From NCBI GenBank assembly GCA_041821265.1, contig JBGUEQ010000016.1, positions 20,687 through 84,686 of the forward strand: DNA of 64,000 nucleotides, given 5' to 3'. Positions 36,452 to 45,807 of this stretch are shown piece after piece. Position 1 is the first letter of the stretch. Each line of letters starts with the position of its first letter. The translations under genes were made by a program, and so were the position numbers. This DNA comes from Lachnotalea sp041821265 (GTDB taxonomy: Bacteria > Bacillota > Clostridia > Lachnospirales > Lachnospiraceae). Below the pieces are notes generated by a model. It made no database searches, was not told the origin of the DNA, and worked only from the letters and a program-made list of their open reading frames with translations.

Positions 36452-37432
36452 TTATAAATTATAGCAGTTCCTATAATGATTGAAAACTCTTTTCGAAATT
36501 GTCTCATTATTAAGTCCACAATTTCTCAATAATGTTTTATAGTTTGCCGCATGTGGATAGGCATCTTCTGCACCAATAATTAAATGTGGAGCTCTTACTA
36601 TTTTATTTGCAAAAAATTCTGCAACTGCAGATCCTAAGCCACCAATTTTGCTATGTTCCTCTACTGTTACAATGAGTTTCATCTTCTTGAGACTCTCTAG
36701 CATTTCTTCGTCTAATGGTTTTATAGTATGAAAATCAATAACCTTACAAGACAAACCTTGACATTCCAATATTTTTTTTGCCTGTAGGCACTCATATACC
36801 ATTGTCCCAGTTGCTAGTAATGCAATATCGTCTCCATCCGCTAATTGAATAGATTTTCCAATAGTGAACTCATAATCTTCATTATATACAATTGGATTTC
36901 TTTGTTCTCCTGTCAACCTTATATATACAGGATTTTTACAATTGTATGCGGCAACAATTGATTTTGCTGTTTCTGTGCAATCTGCCGGTGATAAAATCAC
37001 AATGTTAGGGATAGAACGCATAATCGCTATATCCTCCATTGCCATATGTGTCGCTCCAAGTATTCCAACGGAATATCCTGCAGTTAATCCCACTAATTTT
37101 ACCGGAAGCTTCATATATCCCATATTTACTCTGACCTGATCCAAGCATCTTGTTGAGGCAAATGAAGCATATGTAGTGGCAAACACATTCATCCCTTCCT
37201 TGGTCATACCCGCTGCTGCACCCACCATATTTTGCTCCGCAATCCCAAAATTGTATACGGCATCAGGTTTTTGTAACTTTAATCGTTCAAGTCCTGAAAA
37301 GAAGGTCAAATCTGCTGTTACAACCGCAAAATCATTATCTTCCTTTGCTATTTCAGATGCCACCTGACCAAATGTACCACATCCGCCCAGCATAGACCAT
37401 GCCCTAATATTTTTTTTATTATAATTCAACAT
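36452..37432 (-). CDS. Transketolase-like protein, C-terminal half (copy 1)
   Basis: A 326-residue counterpart of 33392-34357. NFGIAEQNMVGAAAGM carries the catalytic Glu; FATTYASFASTRCLDQV and PADCTETAKSIVA follow. It overlaps the GNAT-fused N-terminal half by 14 bp. The two C-halves are clearly related, but differ enough (for example IRAWSMLGGCGTFG against IWSMLGMRRTIG) that they look like old duplicates kept for different steps. Confidence 0.9.
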   Translation of the reverse strand: MLNYNKKNIRAWSMLGGCGTFGQVASEIAKEDNDFAVVTADLTFFSGLERLKLQKPDAVYNFGIAEQNMVGAAAGMTKEGMNVFATTYASFASTRCLDQVRVNMGYMKLPVKLVGLTAGYSVGILGATHMAMEDIAIMRSIPNIVILSPADCTETAKSIVAAYNCKNPVYIRLTGEQRNPIVYNEDYEFTIGKSIQLADGDDIALLATGTMVYECLQAKKILECQGLSCKVIDFHTIKPLDEEMLESLKKMKLIVTVEEHSKIGGLGSAVAEFFANKIVRAPHLIIGAEDAYPHAANYKTLLRNCGLNNETISKRVFNHYRNCYNL

Positions 37433-38804
37433 TTATCAATTCCTCTAGCGCTTTCTGATAAAGTTCTGCTGTCAGTATATTATGATGCCATTTTGCATCA
37501 TTTTCCATAAAAGATATTCCTTTTCCTTTTATCGTATCAGCTATAATTGCAATTGGTTTAATGGATCTTCTATCAAATGCCTTACAACATTCTTCAATAT
37601 TATGTCCGTCAATTACATAGGTTTCCCACCCAAAGCTTTTGAACTTATCTTCTAATAGTCCCATAGACATAATTGATTCAGTATAACCATCATATTGCAA
37701 TTGGTTCCTATCGACAATAACTGTAATGTTGTTCAGTTGATAATGTGTTGCAGAAACGGCCGCCTCCCACACAGAGCCTTCATTGCATTCCCCATCACCC
37801 ATGATTACAAAAATATGCGATGAATTGTTTTTCCGTTTCAAGCCAATAGCAGATCCTACCCCTAATGATAATCCCTGCCCTAAACTTCCACTTGAAAACT
37901 CAATTCCCAAATTTTCATTCATTGAAGGATGTCCAAATAATTCTGTCTCGTCACTTTTAAATGTTTCTAAATCTTTCTCAGAAATAATATGCATTTGCTT
38001 CAATACTGCATATATTACTGGAACTCCATGTCCTTTACTTAATATTAATCGATCTCTTATGTCCGTTCGATAGTTATATTTAGAAAAATTCATACAATTA
38101 AAATATAATGATGTAATAATTTCAACCAAAGAAAATGTTCCCCCAAAATGTAATCCGGATTTTCCTGCCGCTTTAGACATATTCAAAACATCCTGTCTAA
38201 TTTCAAATGCTTTTAAACTTAAAAGACGCAATTCTTCTTTATCTAGTTCTGCACTCACCAAGTGAATTATTTCCGCCGGTATAAACTTGATTTGCTCTCT
38301 GCGCCTATACCAGCTTTCTTTTGACATGCTTAATTTCATTAAGTCATATTTTATGCCTTCTTTTTCAACTGCACCTTCTTCAATACTATCAACATGATAA
38401 TTTAAATGTCTATTAATTAATACAACTCCTTTATTATCCGCAAATACTTCTCCAAAGAGTATATCCGCATCTAACTCATCAAAATAAAAATTTAATAGGC
38501 TTGCCATAATAGAAACCATATTGGGGAAATTCTTATATTCCTTTTCGGCAATATACGCAGAAGTTTCACCACATTTTCCATCTTCTTGCATTAAAATCGA
38601 AACAATCCCTACACTAACAGAATCTATTTCTACAACCCAATAATAAGAATTCAAATTTTTTTTTTGCTTTTCATACCATATTAGCTGCATTTCTAATGTA
38701 AGTTTAGGATTTGTTGCCATGAATTTTGTTACATCCGCCTGCATCCTCCAATTCATGACCATTTCTAAATCTTGTTCCATCATTTTTCTAAATACTAATC
38801 TCAT
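37419..38804 (-). CDS. GNAT acetyltransferase fused to transketolase N-terminal half (copy 1)
   Basis: A 461-residue two-part protein. Residues 1 to about 170 are a GNAT domain of the PseH kind (FRKMMEQDLEMVMNWRMQ, VVEIDSVSVGIVSI, and a degraded acetyl-CoA region). From about residue 195 a complete transketolase N-half follows (SKGHGVPVIYAV, SGSLGQGLSLG, GDGECNEGSVWEAA, then VDRNQLQ). I know of no standard enzyme with this order. The start at 38804 follows AGGTGA; the frame runs open upstream. The GNAT acetyl-CoA loop lacks the usual Q/RxxGxG/A, so activity is uncertain. Confidence 0.85.
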   Translation of the reverse strand: MRLVFRKMMEQDLEMVMNWRMQADVTKFMATNPKLTLEMQLIWYEKQKKNLNSYYWVVEIDSVSVGIVSILMQEDGKCGETSAYIAEKEYKNFPNMVSIMASLLNFYFDELDADILFGEVFADNKGVVLINRHLNYHVDSIEEGAVEKEGIKYDLMKLSMSKESWYRRREQIKFIPAEIIHLVSAELDKEELRLLSLKAFEIRQDVLNMSKAAGKSGLHFGGTFSLVEIITSLYFNCMNFSKYNYRTDIRDRLILSKGHGVPVIYAVLKQMHIISEKDLETFKSDETELFGHPSMNENLGIEFSSGSLGQGLSLGVGSAIGLKRKNNSSHIFVIMGDGECNEGSVWEAAVSATHYQLNNITVIVDRNQLQYDGYTESIMSMGLLEDKFKSFGWETYVIDGHNIEECCKAFDRRSIKPIAIIADTIKGKGISFMENDAKWHHNILTAELYQKALEELINVEL

Positions 38805-38909
38805 AGCTTCACCTATTATCCCTAATAATTCAATTTTATATACCACAATAATATATCAACACTTCTATTTACTTACCAGCAATGCAGTGCAATATTCTCA
38901 ATAATAGCC

Positions 38910-40100
38910 TCAAAAACTAATTTGCCGGCTTAACATTCTAACAATATCATATCCATCCCAGTAAACACCAATATTCAAGGCTTCTCCAAGCGCTACAATT
39001 CTATCAATGCCTTGTAAATGATTATCCATCACAAAATTGATTAATGTATCCTTGTCTACTCCATAATAGATTAGTGACTGTACCTTATCAGTTATATATG
39101 AAGCTATTTGATTTAAATTGTCAACATCATATTGAAAGAATACTCCAAAACTCCCTCTCAATACACAGATATCACTTGGCAATTGTTTCAAATCAATTGT
39201 ATATATTAAATTTTCAAACATGGATATATTCTTAATTTCGTTATATTCCATTGCAAGTTTACACAGCTGTGTATATTTATCTACAACCTTAATTGGTTCT
39301 AAATCATATTTCTTAGAAGATAGAAAAACAGATTCCCAAAACCTCTTCTTTGCTAATTCCTTATCTTTACCTTCCCACAAAATCAAATGAGGTGTAGAAC
39401 ATGCATTTTGGTCCATAAGGTAAGTGTCATTATAAAATTTATTCGATATCTCCTGTAATTCCGATTTAGTTGCTTCTACTATTTTTTCACTATTCAATAT
39501 TGCCAGTGAATATCTATCTGCAAATACTATTTCTACTGCTTTTTCTTTGAGTGGGGACTGGCGAATATTTCTTATTGCCTGATCACCGCCCCATATGATA
39601 CGTGCATCACAGATAGATGAATAATAATCTGTAACTTCTTTATTTTTCTCATATGATATTAATAGTGTTGAATTTTTTATTATTTTATATTTATTATTTT
39701 CGAATACTCTGTTTATAGCATTACAAATAATTTTTGTTTGTAAAAACTCTTTACTGGGCACCCTTACAATATTGGAATTTCCCGATAATATTCCAAAAAA
39801 ATATGAGAATGCAAAATTAACTGGCACATTAGACGGTGTAATATGAAAGACAATTCCTCTCCCTAGGTGTATTCCTCCATCTATAAATTTCTGTTTCATT
39901 TTCATAACACTAGCTTTCCTACACCAGAATGCAAGTGATACAATATCCGCATACTGTTTCGCAATACTATCTTTTCGCAATACACTCGATAACTCATCTA
40001 AGAAATCACAGACTACTTCACTATATGGTTCTAAGGGCAATACTATTGGTGTTTGATTACCTACTAAATACTTGATTTTATCTGTTTTCATAGGTATCAC
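38910..40100 (-). CDS. LuxC-family acyl reductase
   Basis: A 396-residue protein of the LuxC family, which reduces an activated acyl group to an aldehyde with NADPH. HITPSNVPVNFAFSYFFGIL is the LuxC aldehyde dehydrogenase-type loop, and DQNACSTPHLILW contains the catalytic Cys. No luciferase gene is near. GTG 40100 with AGGGGG upstream is the likely start; the gene overlaps the LuxE-like gene by 23 bp, so the two proteins are probably made together. Confidence 0.87.
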   Translation of the reverse strand: MIPMKTDKIKYLVGNQTPIVLPLEPYSEVVCDFLDELSSVLRKDSIAKQYADIVSLAFWCRKASVMKMKQKFIDGGIHLGRGIVFHITPSNVPVNFAFSYFFGILSGNSNIVRVPSKEFLQTKIICNAINRVFENNKYKIIKNSTLLISYEKNKEVTDYYSSICDARIIWGGDQAIRNIRQSPLKEKAVEIVFADRYSLAILNSEKIVEATKSELQEISNKFYNDTYLMDQNACSTPHLILWEGKDKELAKKRFWESVFLSSKKYDLEPIKVVDKYTQLCKLAMEYNEIKNISMFENLIYTIDLKQLPSDICVLRGSFGVFFQYDVDNLNQIASYITDKVQSLIYYGVDKDTLINFVMDNHLQGIDRIVALGEALNIGVYWDGYDIVRMLSRQISF

Positions 40101-41148
40101 TACACCCCCTTACTTCAGCCTGTTTGATTCTTCCATGTATTTTAAATGTTTTACCTTTTCTTCCACAAGGGCATACATCCACACCAACCACTTCTCCAAT
40201 GTCTTCCGATAAGATGCAATGTCCCGGATAACTTTCTGGAAGAATAGACACTAGTTCAATCAATCCTTTTTCACCTGTTTTGCAAATAGAAAAATCTTTC
40301 GGATTTCTTATGAAAATATCAGAAAAATTAGAAGCGTGTAATCTTCCACATTCACATTCCATAAATATAGAACCGGTCTGTTCGACCATCCCATAATAGT
40401 TATATACTTTATGAATACCACAGACTTTTTTCAGTTCTGATTTATATGTATCATTATCGACCGCTTCTTCTATTAATTTTTTAAATCCGCCTCCATGAAT
40501 CAATATTCCCCTTGATAAATCTAAAGTTCTTTGATCCACTTTCAATTTATTATATAAATGTTCCCATATAATAAATGTAAATCCAAATAAAAAAATATCT
40601 TCATTCTTATGTTTTTCCAAAAAGGCTTCCACAATTTCATAGTCAAGTTGCATATTTTCATCCAATGCATACGTGGTATCACACCCCATCATAGAAAATC
40701 CTAAAATTCCTGACCCTCTCGCTGAAAAAAGTCTTCGATCTTTTACAACGGATTTTGTATCAATAATCAGCATAGGTAATCTCTTTTTTCCTATAAAATC
40801 AGTAGTTATCTTAACAAGGGTTTTTGTTTGATTTGCTGATGTTGACTTATCCAAAAATATCTTTGACACACTTTGTCCTGTTGTTCCAGACGAAGTCATC
40901 GTTTTAACAATATCTTCTCTTGGTACACTACATAAATCATACTCTTTAAATAACCTTACAGGTAAAAATGGATATTCCTCAACAGAATGTTCTTCATATG
41001 GTCTGAAGGAAAAACAATCTAACAATTTTTTATACATTGAGCAGTTCTCATAGTGCTTTATTGTAAGCTCCATAAGAGCTTCTCTATAAAATTTTTCTTT
41101 CTCCTCTTTTGTTAGGTCATAAGGGGAATTATTAAATATATCCTTCAT
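40078..41148 (-). CDS. LuxE-family acyl-protein synthetase
   Basis: A 356-residue protein of the LuxE family, which adenylates a carboxylic acid and passes it to a protein Cys for the LuxC reductase. TMTSSGTTGQSVSKIFLDK is the P-loop of adenylate-forming enzymes and NYYGMVEQTGS their second motif. Four Cys near the end (CECGR, later CPCGRKG) may bind zinc. It follows an AMP-dependent acyl ligase gene by 24 bp. Confidence 0.87.
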   Translation of the reverse strand: MKDIFNNSPYDLTKEEKEKFYREALMELTIKHYENCSMYKKLLDCFSFRPYEEHSVEEYPFLPVRLFKEYDLCSVPREDIVKTMTSSGTTGQSVSKIFLDKSTSANQTKTLVKITTDFIGKKRLPMLIIDTKSVVKDRRLFSARGSGILGFSMMGCDTTYALDENMQLDYEIVEAFLEKHKNEDIFLFGFTFIIWEHLYNKLKVDQRTLDLSRGILIHGGGFKKLIEEAVDNDTYKSELKKVCGIHKVYNYYGMVEQTGSIFMECECGRLHASNFSDIFIRNPKDFSICKTGEKGLIELVSILPESYPGHCILSEDIGEVVGVDVCPCGRKGKTFKIHGRIKQAEVRGCSDTYENR

Positions 41149-41172
41149 ATTTCGTATATCTCACCTTTCTAC

Positions 41173-42576
41173 CTATCTTAACGCTGTATATAAAATTTTA
41201 CCCGCTTCATTTCTCGGAATTTCTTCAATAAAGCAAACTTCAAAAGCAGAAGAATGAATGCCCGTTGCCTTACTTATATAAGAAATAATTAATTTTGCAT
41301 CTACTTTTTCAGTACTATAAATTTTAAGCTTATCATCCTCACCCACGCAAACACATTCAAAACTTTGTTTTTTTAACAATTCTTCAACTTCATCTAAATT
41401 TATCCTGTTACCAAATAACTTTAAGAATCGTTTTTTACGTCCAACAATATAGTAAAATCCATCATTATCTAGTTTTGCCATATCTCCGGTGTTTAAAACG
41501 CCTTGGTTTTCGTCGATATTATTCAAATCATAGCAACTGTTTGCATAACCTAACGTAACATTAGGCCCCTTATATATCAGTTCTCCAACTTGATCAGTCT
41601 CTATAATTTTGTCTTCATTTTCATCTATCAGAAAAAATTCTCCATCTGGAATTGCTATTCCCATACTTCCAGCCTTCTCCTTTGCCGATTCCCATGGCAA
41701 ATAAGACATTCTGGCTGTCGCTTCTGTTTGTCCATACATAACAATCAATTTAATTCCTTTGTCTTCACATATCTGGTTAAACTCTGTTGCCATTTCCTTT
41801 GATAATTTCCCACCAGCCTGGGTAATGTATTTTAAATTTGGCAAATCCATTCTTCCAAATCTAAGCTTCTGAAGCATTTCGTATATATATGGAACACCAC
41901 CAAAAGTAGTAGCCTTCTGCTCTTTTATCAGTGTCCAAAACTCTTTATTCATAATTGTATATTCATTTACTATTAGTGTTGCTCCTTTTAATAAATGACT
42001 ATTTATAATAGATAATCCATATGTATAACTCATTGGCATTGTTGTAATTGCTTTATCCTCTTTATCAATACATAAATATTGAGCTATTGAATTGGCATTT
42101 GCAGATATATTAGAATAGGACTGCCTCACCAATTTAGGACTTCCTGTACTTCCTGATGTTGTAAGTAATAGTGCCAAATCGTCACTTAAATCATAGTCTT
42201 TTACATATCCTGGTTTTTTCATAGAAAAATTTCCATAATCTGATATTACTTCAGTTTCTATCTCTAATTTATCCCAATCACTTGGGCAATAAATATAGGA
42301 AGGCTTATACAAATTTAATAAATTTTGAAACAATTTATTGTCGATGCCATGATTAATCAAAACCGGAACTATTCCTTTACGAAGCGCTGCTATATAAACA
42401 CAAATTGATTCTGAACAATTTTTACATACTAAAAACAGTAAACTTCTTACTTCTAATTTTTCAACCAAATTAGCACCATCTGAAATTAATTTTTCGTAAG
42501 TTATGGAGTTTCCCATGTCTGTAACTATAGCTATTCTTTCTCTAAAGCAATCAATATCGTTGTAAAAATTATTCAT
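41173..42576 (-). CDS. AMP-dependent acyl-CoA/ACP ligase-like protein
   Basis: A 467-residue member of the adenylate-forming superfamily. LLLTTSGSTGSPKLVRQSYS is the P-loop, YGQTEATARMSYLP the A5 motif, NTGDMAKLDNDG the A7 motif, and RNEAGKI holds the catalytic Lys. It would activate a carboxylic acid as AMP ester and load CoA or the ACP. With the LuxE-like protein the operon has two acid-activating enzymes. The substrate is unknown. Confidence 0.9.
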   Translation of the reverse strand: MNNFYNDIDCFRERIAIVTDMGNSITYEKLISDGANLVEKLEVRSLLFLVCKNCSESICVYIAALRKGIVPVLINHGIDNKLFQNLLNLYKPSYIYCPSDWDKLEIETEVISDYGNFSMKKPGYVKDYDLSDDLALLLTTSGSTGSPKLVRQSYSNISANANSIAQYLCIDKEDKAITTMPMSYTYGLSIINSHLLKGATLIVNEYTIMNKEFWTLIKEQKATTFGGVPYIYEMLQKLRFGRMDLPNLKYITQAGGKLSKEMATEFNQICEDKGIKLIVMYGQTEATARMSYLPWESAKEKAGSMGIAIPDGEFFLIDENEDKIIETDQVGELIYKGPNVTLGYANSCYDLNNIDENQGVLNTGDMAKLDNDGFYYIVGRKKRFLKLFGNRINLDEVEELLKKQSFECVCVGEDDKLKIYSTEKVDAKLIISYISKATGIHSSAFEVCFIEEIPRNEAGKILYTALR

Positions 42577-42608
42577 ATCCTGTACCCCACCTTTACAATT
42601 TTTGTAAC

Positions 42609-43640
42609 CTAATTTATCTCAGTCATTTCAATTGGATCACCATATTCATATACTCTTTTTGCATTTTTAGTTATAATTTCTTCATAGTACTTAGGTTTTA
42701 TTCCCTGAGATGGCCTTATACTTTTTATATTATCTTTTGAAAATGCTTCGCCTTTTTTAATATCTTTGACTGCAAATAATGATCGTCTTCCAGTCAGTCC
42801 ACTCTTTTCAGTCTTAGTAAGTTCATATGTTGGTTGGCCTTTTACAATAAAAGCATTCTTAATGTCTTCTACAAGCCTTTTATATTCTGACATTTCCATA
42901 GAAAATCCTGCATCGGCACTTTCAATTTCTTTATTGAGGCACACATGCTTTTCTATTACTTGTGCTCCTAATGAGACTGCAACTACGGACGCTAAACTTC
43001 CCTCTGAATGATCTGATAATCCAACTGGCAGATTAAATCTTTTCTTCATATCTGTTATCACCGCAAGATTCATATCATCATATTTTGCTGGATATTGACT
43101 ACAACATTTTAAAAGTACAATCTGATTATTATTATTTCTATGACAAGCTGCAATTGCTTCTTCTATCTCTTCCACACTAGCCATTCCACATGACATGACA
43201 ATTGGTTTCTTCTTACTTGCCACGTATTCAATTAGCGGTATATCAACCAATTCAAAAGAAGATATTTTATAAAATTCAATTCCCAAATCTTCCAAGAAAT
43301 CAACGGCTGTATTATCAAATGGAGTGGACAAGAAATCTATACCTACCGCATCACACTTATCCTTTATTGCTTTATGCCATTCCCATGGTGTATATGCTTC
43401 CTTATATAAATCATATAGGTTGTATCCATCCCATAGTCCACCTTTTATTTTGAAATATTCTTTGTCGCAAGGTATTGTTAATGTATCTGCTGTATAAGTT
43501 TGTATTTTAAGGCAATCTGCACCTGCATTTTGGGCTTCTTCTACAATCATTAATGCATTTTCCAAATCTCCGCCATGGTTAGCAGACATTTCTGCGATAA
43601 TATATACACCAGATAACATTTTTTCATATAAATGTATCAT
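42609..43640 (-). CDS. pseI: PseI, pseudaminic acid synthase
   Basis: A 343-residue NeuB-family synthase with a C-terminal SAF domain (RSLFAVKDIKKGEAFSKDN). It condenses the free 2,4-diacetamido-trideoxy-L-altrose with phosphoenolpyruvate to pseudaminic acid. MSANHGGDLENAL and GADCLKIQTYTADTL near the N-terminus and SCGMASVEEIEEAI are typical of PseI rather than NeuB. AGAGGGAAA precedes the ATG. A weak SigD-like site lies upstream at 43674-43701. Confidence 0.93.
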   Translation of the reverse strand: MIHLYEKMLSGVYIIAEMSANHGGDLENALMIVEEAQNAGADCLKIQTYTADTLTIPCDKEYFKIKGGLWDGYNLYDLYKEAYTPWEWHKAIKDKCDAVGIDFLSTPFDNTAVDFLEDLGIEFYKISSFELVDIPLIEYVASKKKPIVMSCGMASVEEIEEAIAACHRNNNNQIVLLKCCSQYPAKYDDMNLAVITDMKKRFNLPVGLSDHSEGSLASVVAVSLGAQVIEKHVCLNKEIESADAGFSMEMSEYKRLVEDIKNAFIVKGQPTYELTKTEKSGLTGRRSLFAVKDIKKGEAFSKDNIKSIRPSQGIKPKYYEEIITKNAKRVYEYGDPIEMTEIN

Positions 43641-43673
43641 AATTTCCCTCTCTCTATTTTACTCTTATATTTA

Positions 43674-43701
43674 ATATCGTAAAAAACCTTTAAATACTTT
43701 A
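43674..43701 (-). promoter_or_regulatory. Weak SigD-like promoter before pseI
   Basis: On the minus strand, TAAA, 16 bases, then TACGATAT, which keeps CGATAT of the SigD -10 but not the leading GC. It is in the 137-bp gap between pseG and pseI, the largest gap within the operon. Confidence 0.35.
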
Positions 43702-43777
43702 TAGTACTTTGTTTTTTTGTGTTAAAAAATAATTTTATTCATACGTTATTCTAGTTAAAACATATGAATCTATGAAT

Positions 43778-44797
43778 CTATAAATCTACTACTTTTTCTG
43801 CTATCCTTTTTGCTCCATTACCGTCAATACATTCTTTTTCTTTTTGAGACAATTTTTCTCTTAAAGCTTTATCTTTCATTAATTTTGCTAACCATTCTAA
43901 TATTTCATTGATTGATTGAACAATATTTTTACGTATATCACCAACTGATATCATTATTTCTCTATTAGCATACATCTGTACTCCATCCAATTGATTGTCA
44001 GCTACAGCAAAACATATGGTAGGCAATCCACAAGAAGATAATTCTGCCAATGTTGTTCCACCTGCTGATATTGCAACATCACATAATACCATTATTTCTG
44101 CCATATTGGTTATATGCTGATAAAGTATAATATTTTTATTTTTCTCAGTTAATTCTTCAAGTTCTTTAACATTATAAAAAAACGCACCTACAACAATATG
44201 AAATTTTATATTTCTATAAATTTTTGCATCAATTATTTTTTTAACAAGTTTCTCAATTATGCATAAATGATCGCTACCACCAGTTGTAATTAGAACATTT
44301 AATACACTATTCTTTATTTTTATTTTGTTATTTTGAAATTCTTCTCTTAAAGGTGTATATTCACCTCCAAGCAATTGTAAAACATTTTTGTTTAAATATT
44401 TATATTTGTTTCCATCAACAATTAAGGCGTAATTTATTAACATATCAACAGGGTATTCAAATTTATTGAGATCGTCTATATAAATAACTTTCGTGTGTTT
44501 TTGTAAATTCTCCAAATAAAATCGAGTTACTTGATATGAATCTACAATAAGTTTCTCTATAGCATTATCTTTAATACATTTTACTATTACCTCAATTTCA
44601 CTATCCTTATTTTCCCAACTCGTATTGAGGCATATACTATTATAACCTCTTTTAGACAAAAACTTAGTTGTAAATTGATCCGCTACAATAAAAACAAATT
44701 CCTGTTTCAGCTGTTTTAATTGTTGTGCAATCGCAATACATCGCATAACATGACCTGTAGCAATTATTTCATTTGCATCTGCGCGTATTCCTATCAT
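43778..44797 (-). CDS. pseG: PseG, UDP-sugar hydrolase of pseudaminic acid synthesis
   Basis: A 339-residue GT-B-like hydrolase that removes UDP from UDP-2,4-diacetamido-2,4,6-trideoxy-beta-L-altropyranose. IRADANEIIATGHVMRC at the start holds the catalytic His of PseG, and SAGGTTLAELSSCGLP is the C-terminal nucleotide loop shared with MurG-like enzymes. Start ATG 44797 follows GGAG; the open frame upstream overlaps nothing useful. Confidence 0.93.
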   Translation of the reverse strand: MIGIRADANEIIATGHVMRCIAIAQQLKQLKQEFVFIVADQFTTKFLSKRGYNSICLNTSWENKDSEIEVIVKCIKDNAIEKLIVDSYQVTRFYLENLQKHTKVIYIDDLNKFEYPVDMLINYALIVDGNKYKYLNKNVLQLLGGEYTPLREEFQNNKIKIKNSVLNVLITTGGSDHLCIIEKLVKKIIDAKIYRNIKFHIVVGAFFYNVKELEELTEKNKNIILYQHITNMAEIMVLCDVAISAGGTTLAELSSCGLPTICFAVADNQLDGVQMYANREIMISVGDIRKNIVQSINEILEWLAKLMKDKALREKLSQKEKECIDGNGAKRIAEKVVDL

Positions 44798-44841
44798 ATT
44801 AATCTCCAGACTTTTTATGATTGAGTTCATTTAATACTATA

Positions 44842-45531
44842 TTAAAATTTGTTCATAAGTTGATATTTTAACTCTGCTATTTTCCAATCATCCATATTAT
44901 CAATATCCTGAACCTGTGTTTCTGGCATTATCATAGGAATAATTCCGTTGATAAACTGACCTTTTTGAGAAATGAATTTTTCAACATCATAACAATAAAA
45001 CTGACCGCAATCATGGTATATTGGTTCTAAATCCTGTGATCTTAAATTTTTATTTTCCGGCCATTTATGCTTAATACCATCTCCACCATATATCATCCCT
45101 CTCTGTGGCGGAAAGGAAAACATAACAATAGGCATAACCATATTTCCACTTTTTTTCTTCAGCAACTTTATTCCGTCGTTTAATTTAGTAGCAGTAACAA
45201 AAGGAGCCGTTGGATAAATACAGCATGCGTATGTAAACGTCTTTCCCTTTTCTTTATATTTTTGAAGCACTTCCATAATTACATCTGCTGTAGTAGCAAA
45301 ATCGTCTGATGTTTTTTCACTTCTTAGAAACGGTACCTTGGCACCTGCTGCACATGCAATTTCTGCAATTTCTTCACTATCTGTAGATACCATAACCTCA
45401 TCAAATATATTTGAATCTAAAGCTGCTTTGATTGAATATTCTATAATTGGTCTTCCGCAAAATTCCTTGATATTCTTTCGAGGAATTCTTTTACTACCGC
45501 CTCTTGCAGTTATAATTGCTATATTACTCAT
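44842..45531 (-). CDS. pseF: PseF, CMP-pseudaminic acid cytidylyltransferase
   Basis: A 229-residue nucleotidyltransferase of the NeuA/KdsB type. IITARGGSKRIPRKNIKEF is the CTP-binding loop, then VSTDSEEIAEIACAAGA and RSEKTSDDFATTADVI. It makes the activated donor used by Maf. It is the first gene of the large operon that ends at 31370. Confidence 0.94.
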   Translation of the reverse strand: MSNIAIITARGGSKRIPRKNIKEFCGRPIIEYSIKAALDSNIFDEVMVSTDSEEIAEIACAAGAKVPFLRSEKTSDDFATTADVIMEVLQKYKEKGKTFTYACCIYPTAPFVTATKLNDGIKLLKKKSGNMVMPIVMFSFPPQRGMIYGGDGIKHKWPENKNLRSQDLEPIYHDCGQFYCYDVEKFISQKGQFINGIIPMIMPETQVQDIDNMDDWKIAELKYQLMNKF

Positions 45532-45559
45532 ATCTGTGTTATCCCTCTCTGTATTCTAA

Positions 45560-45588
45560 TATATACAAAACTAAGCTTTTAACAACAA
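45560..45588 (-). promoter_or_regulatory. Predicted SigA promoter of the pseF-led operon
   Basis: On the minus strand, TTGTTG and TATATA separated by 17 bases, about 30 bases upstream of pseF. The rest of the 275-bp gap to glgB is AT-rich and shows no gene or SigD site. Confidence 0.45.
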
Positions 45589-45807
45589 TTTTTTGACATA
45601 GTTATATGCCTAATATGCTCACAATAATTATAGTATTAAAATAATTTATATTTTCATTTATACTTTTATTTCAAAATTATAAATAGACATACTCTACTTT
45701 AATAATACCATAAATCTATTTTATTTAATAAAAAATTTTATATCTTTTAAATAAAATTCTCAGAATACATGTTTTATATTCTAATTTTTCAAACAACAAT
45801 AACATTT

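Noticed and set aside
38910..41148. A bioluminescence (lux) operon
   Set aside because: LuxC- and LuxE-like genes are present, but no luciferase (LuxA/LuxB), LuxD or LuxG gene is. The neighbours are sugar and acyl-carrier genes.
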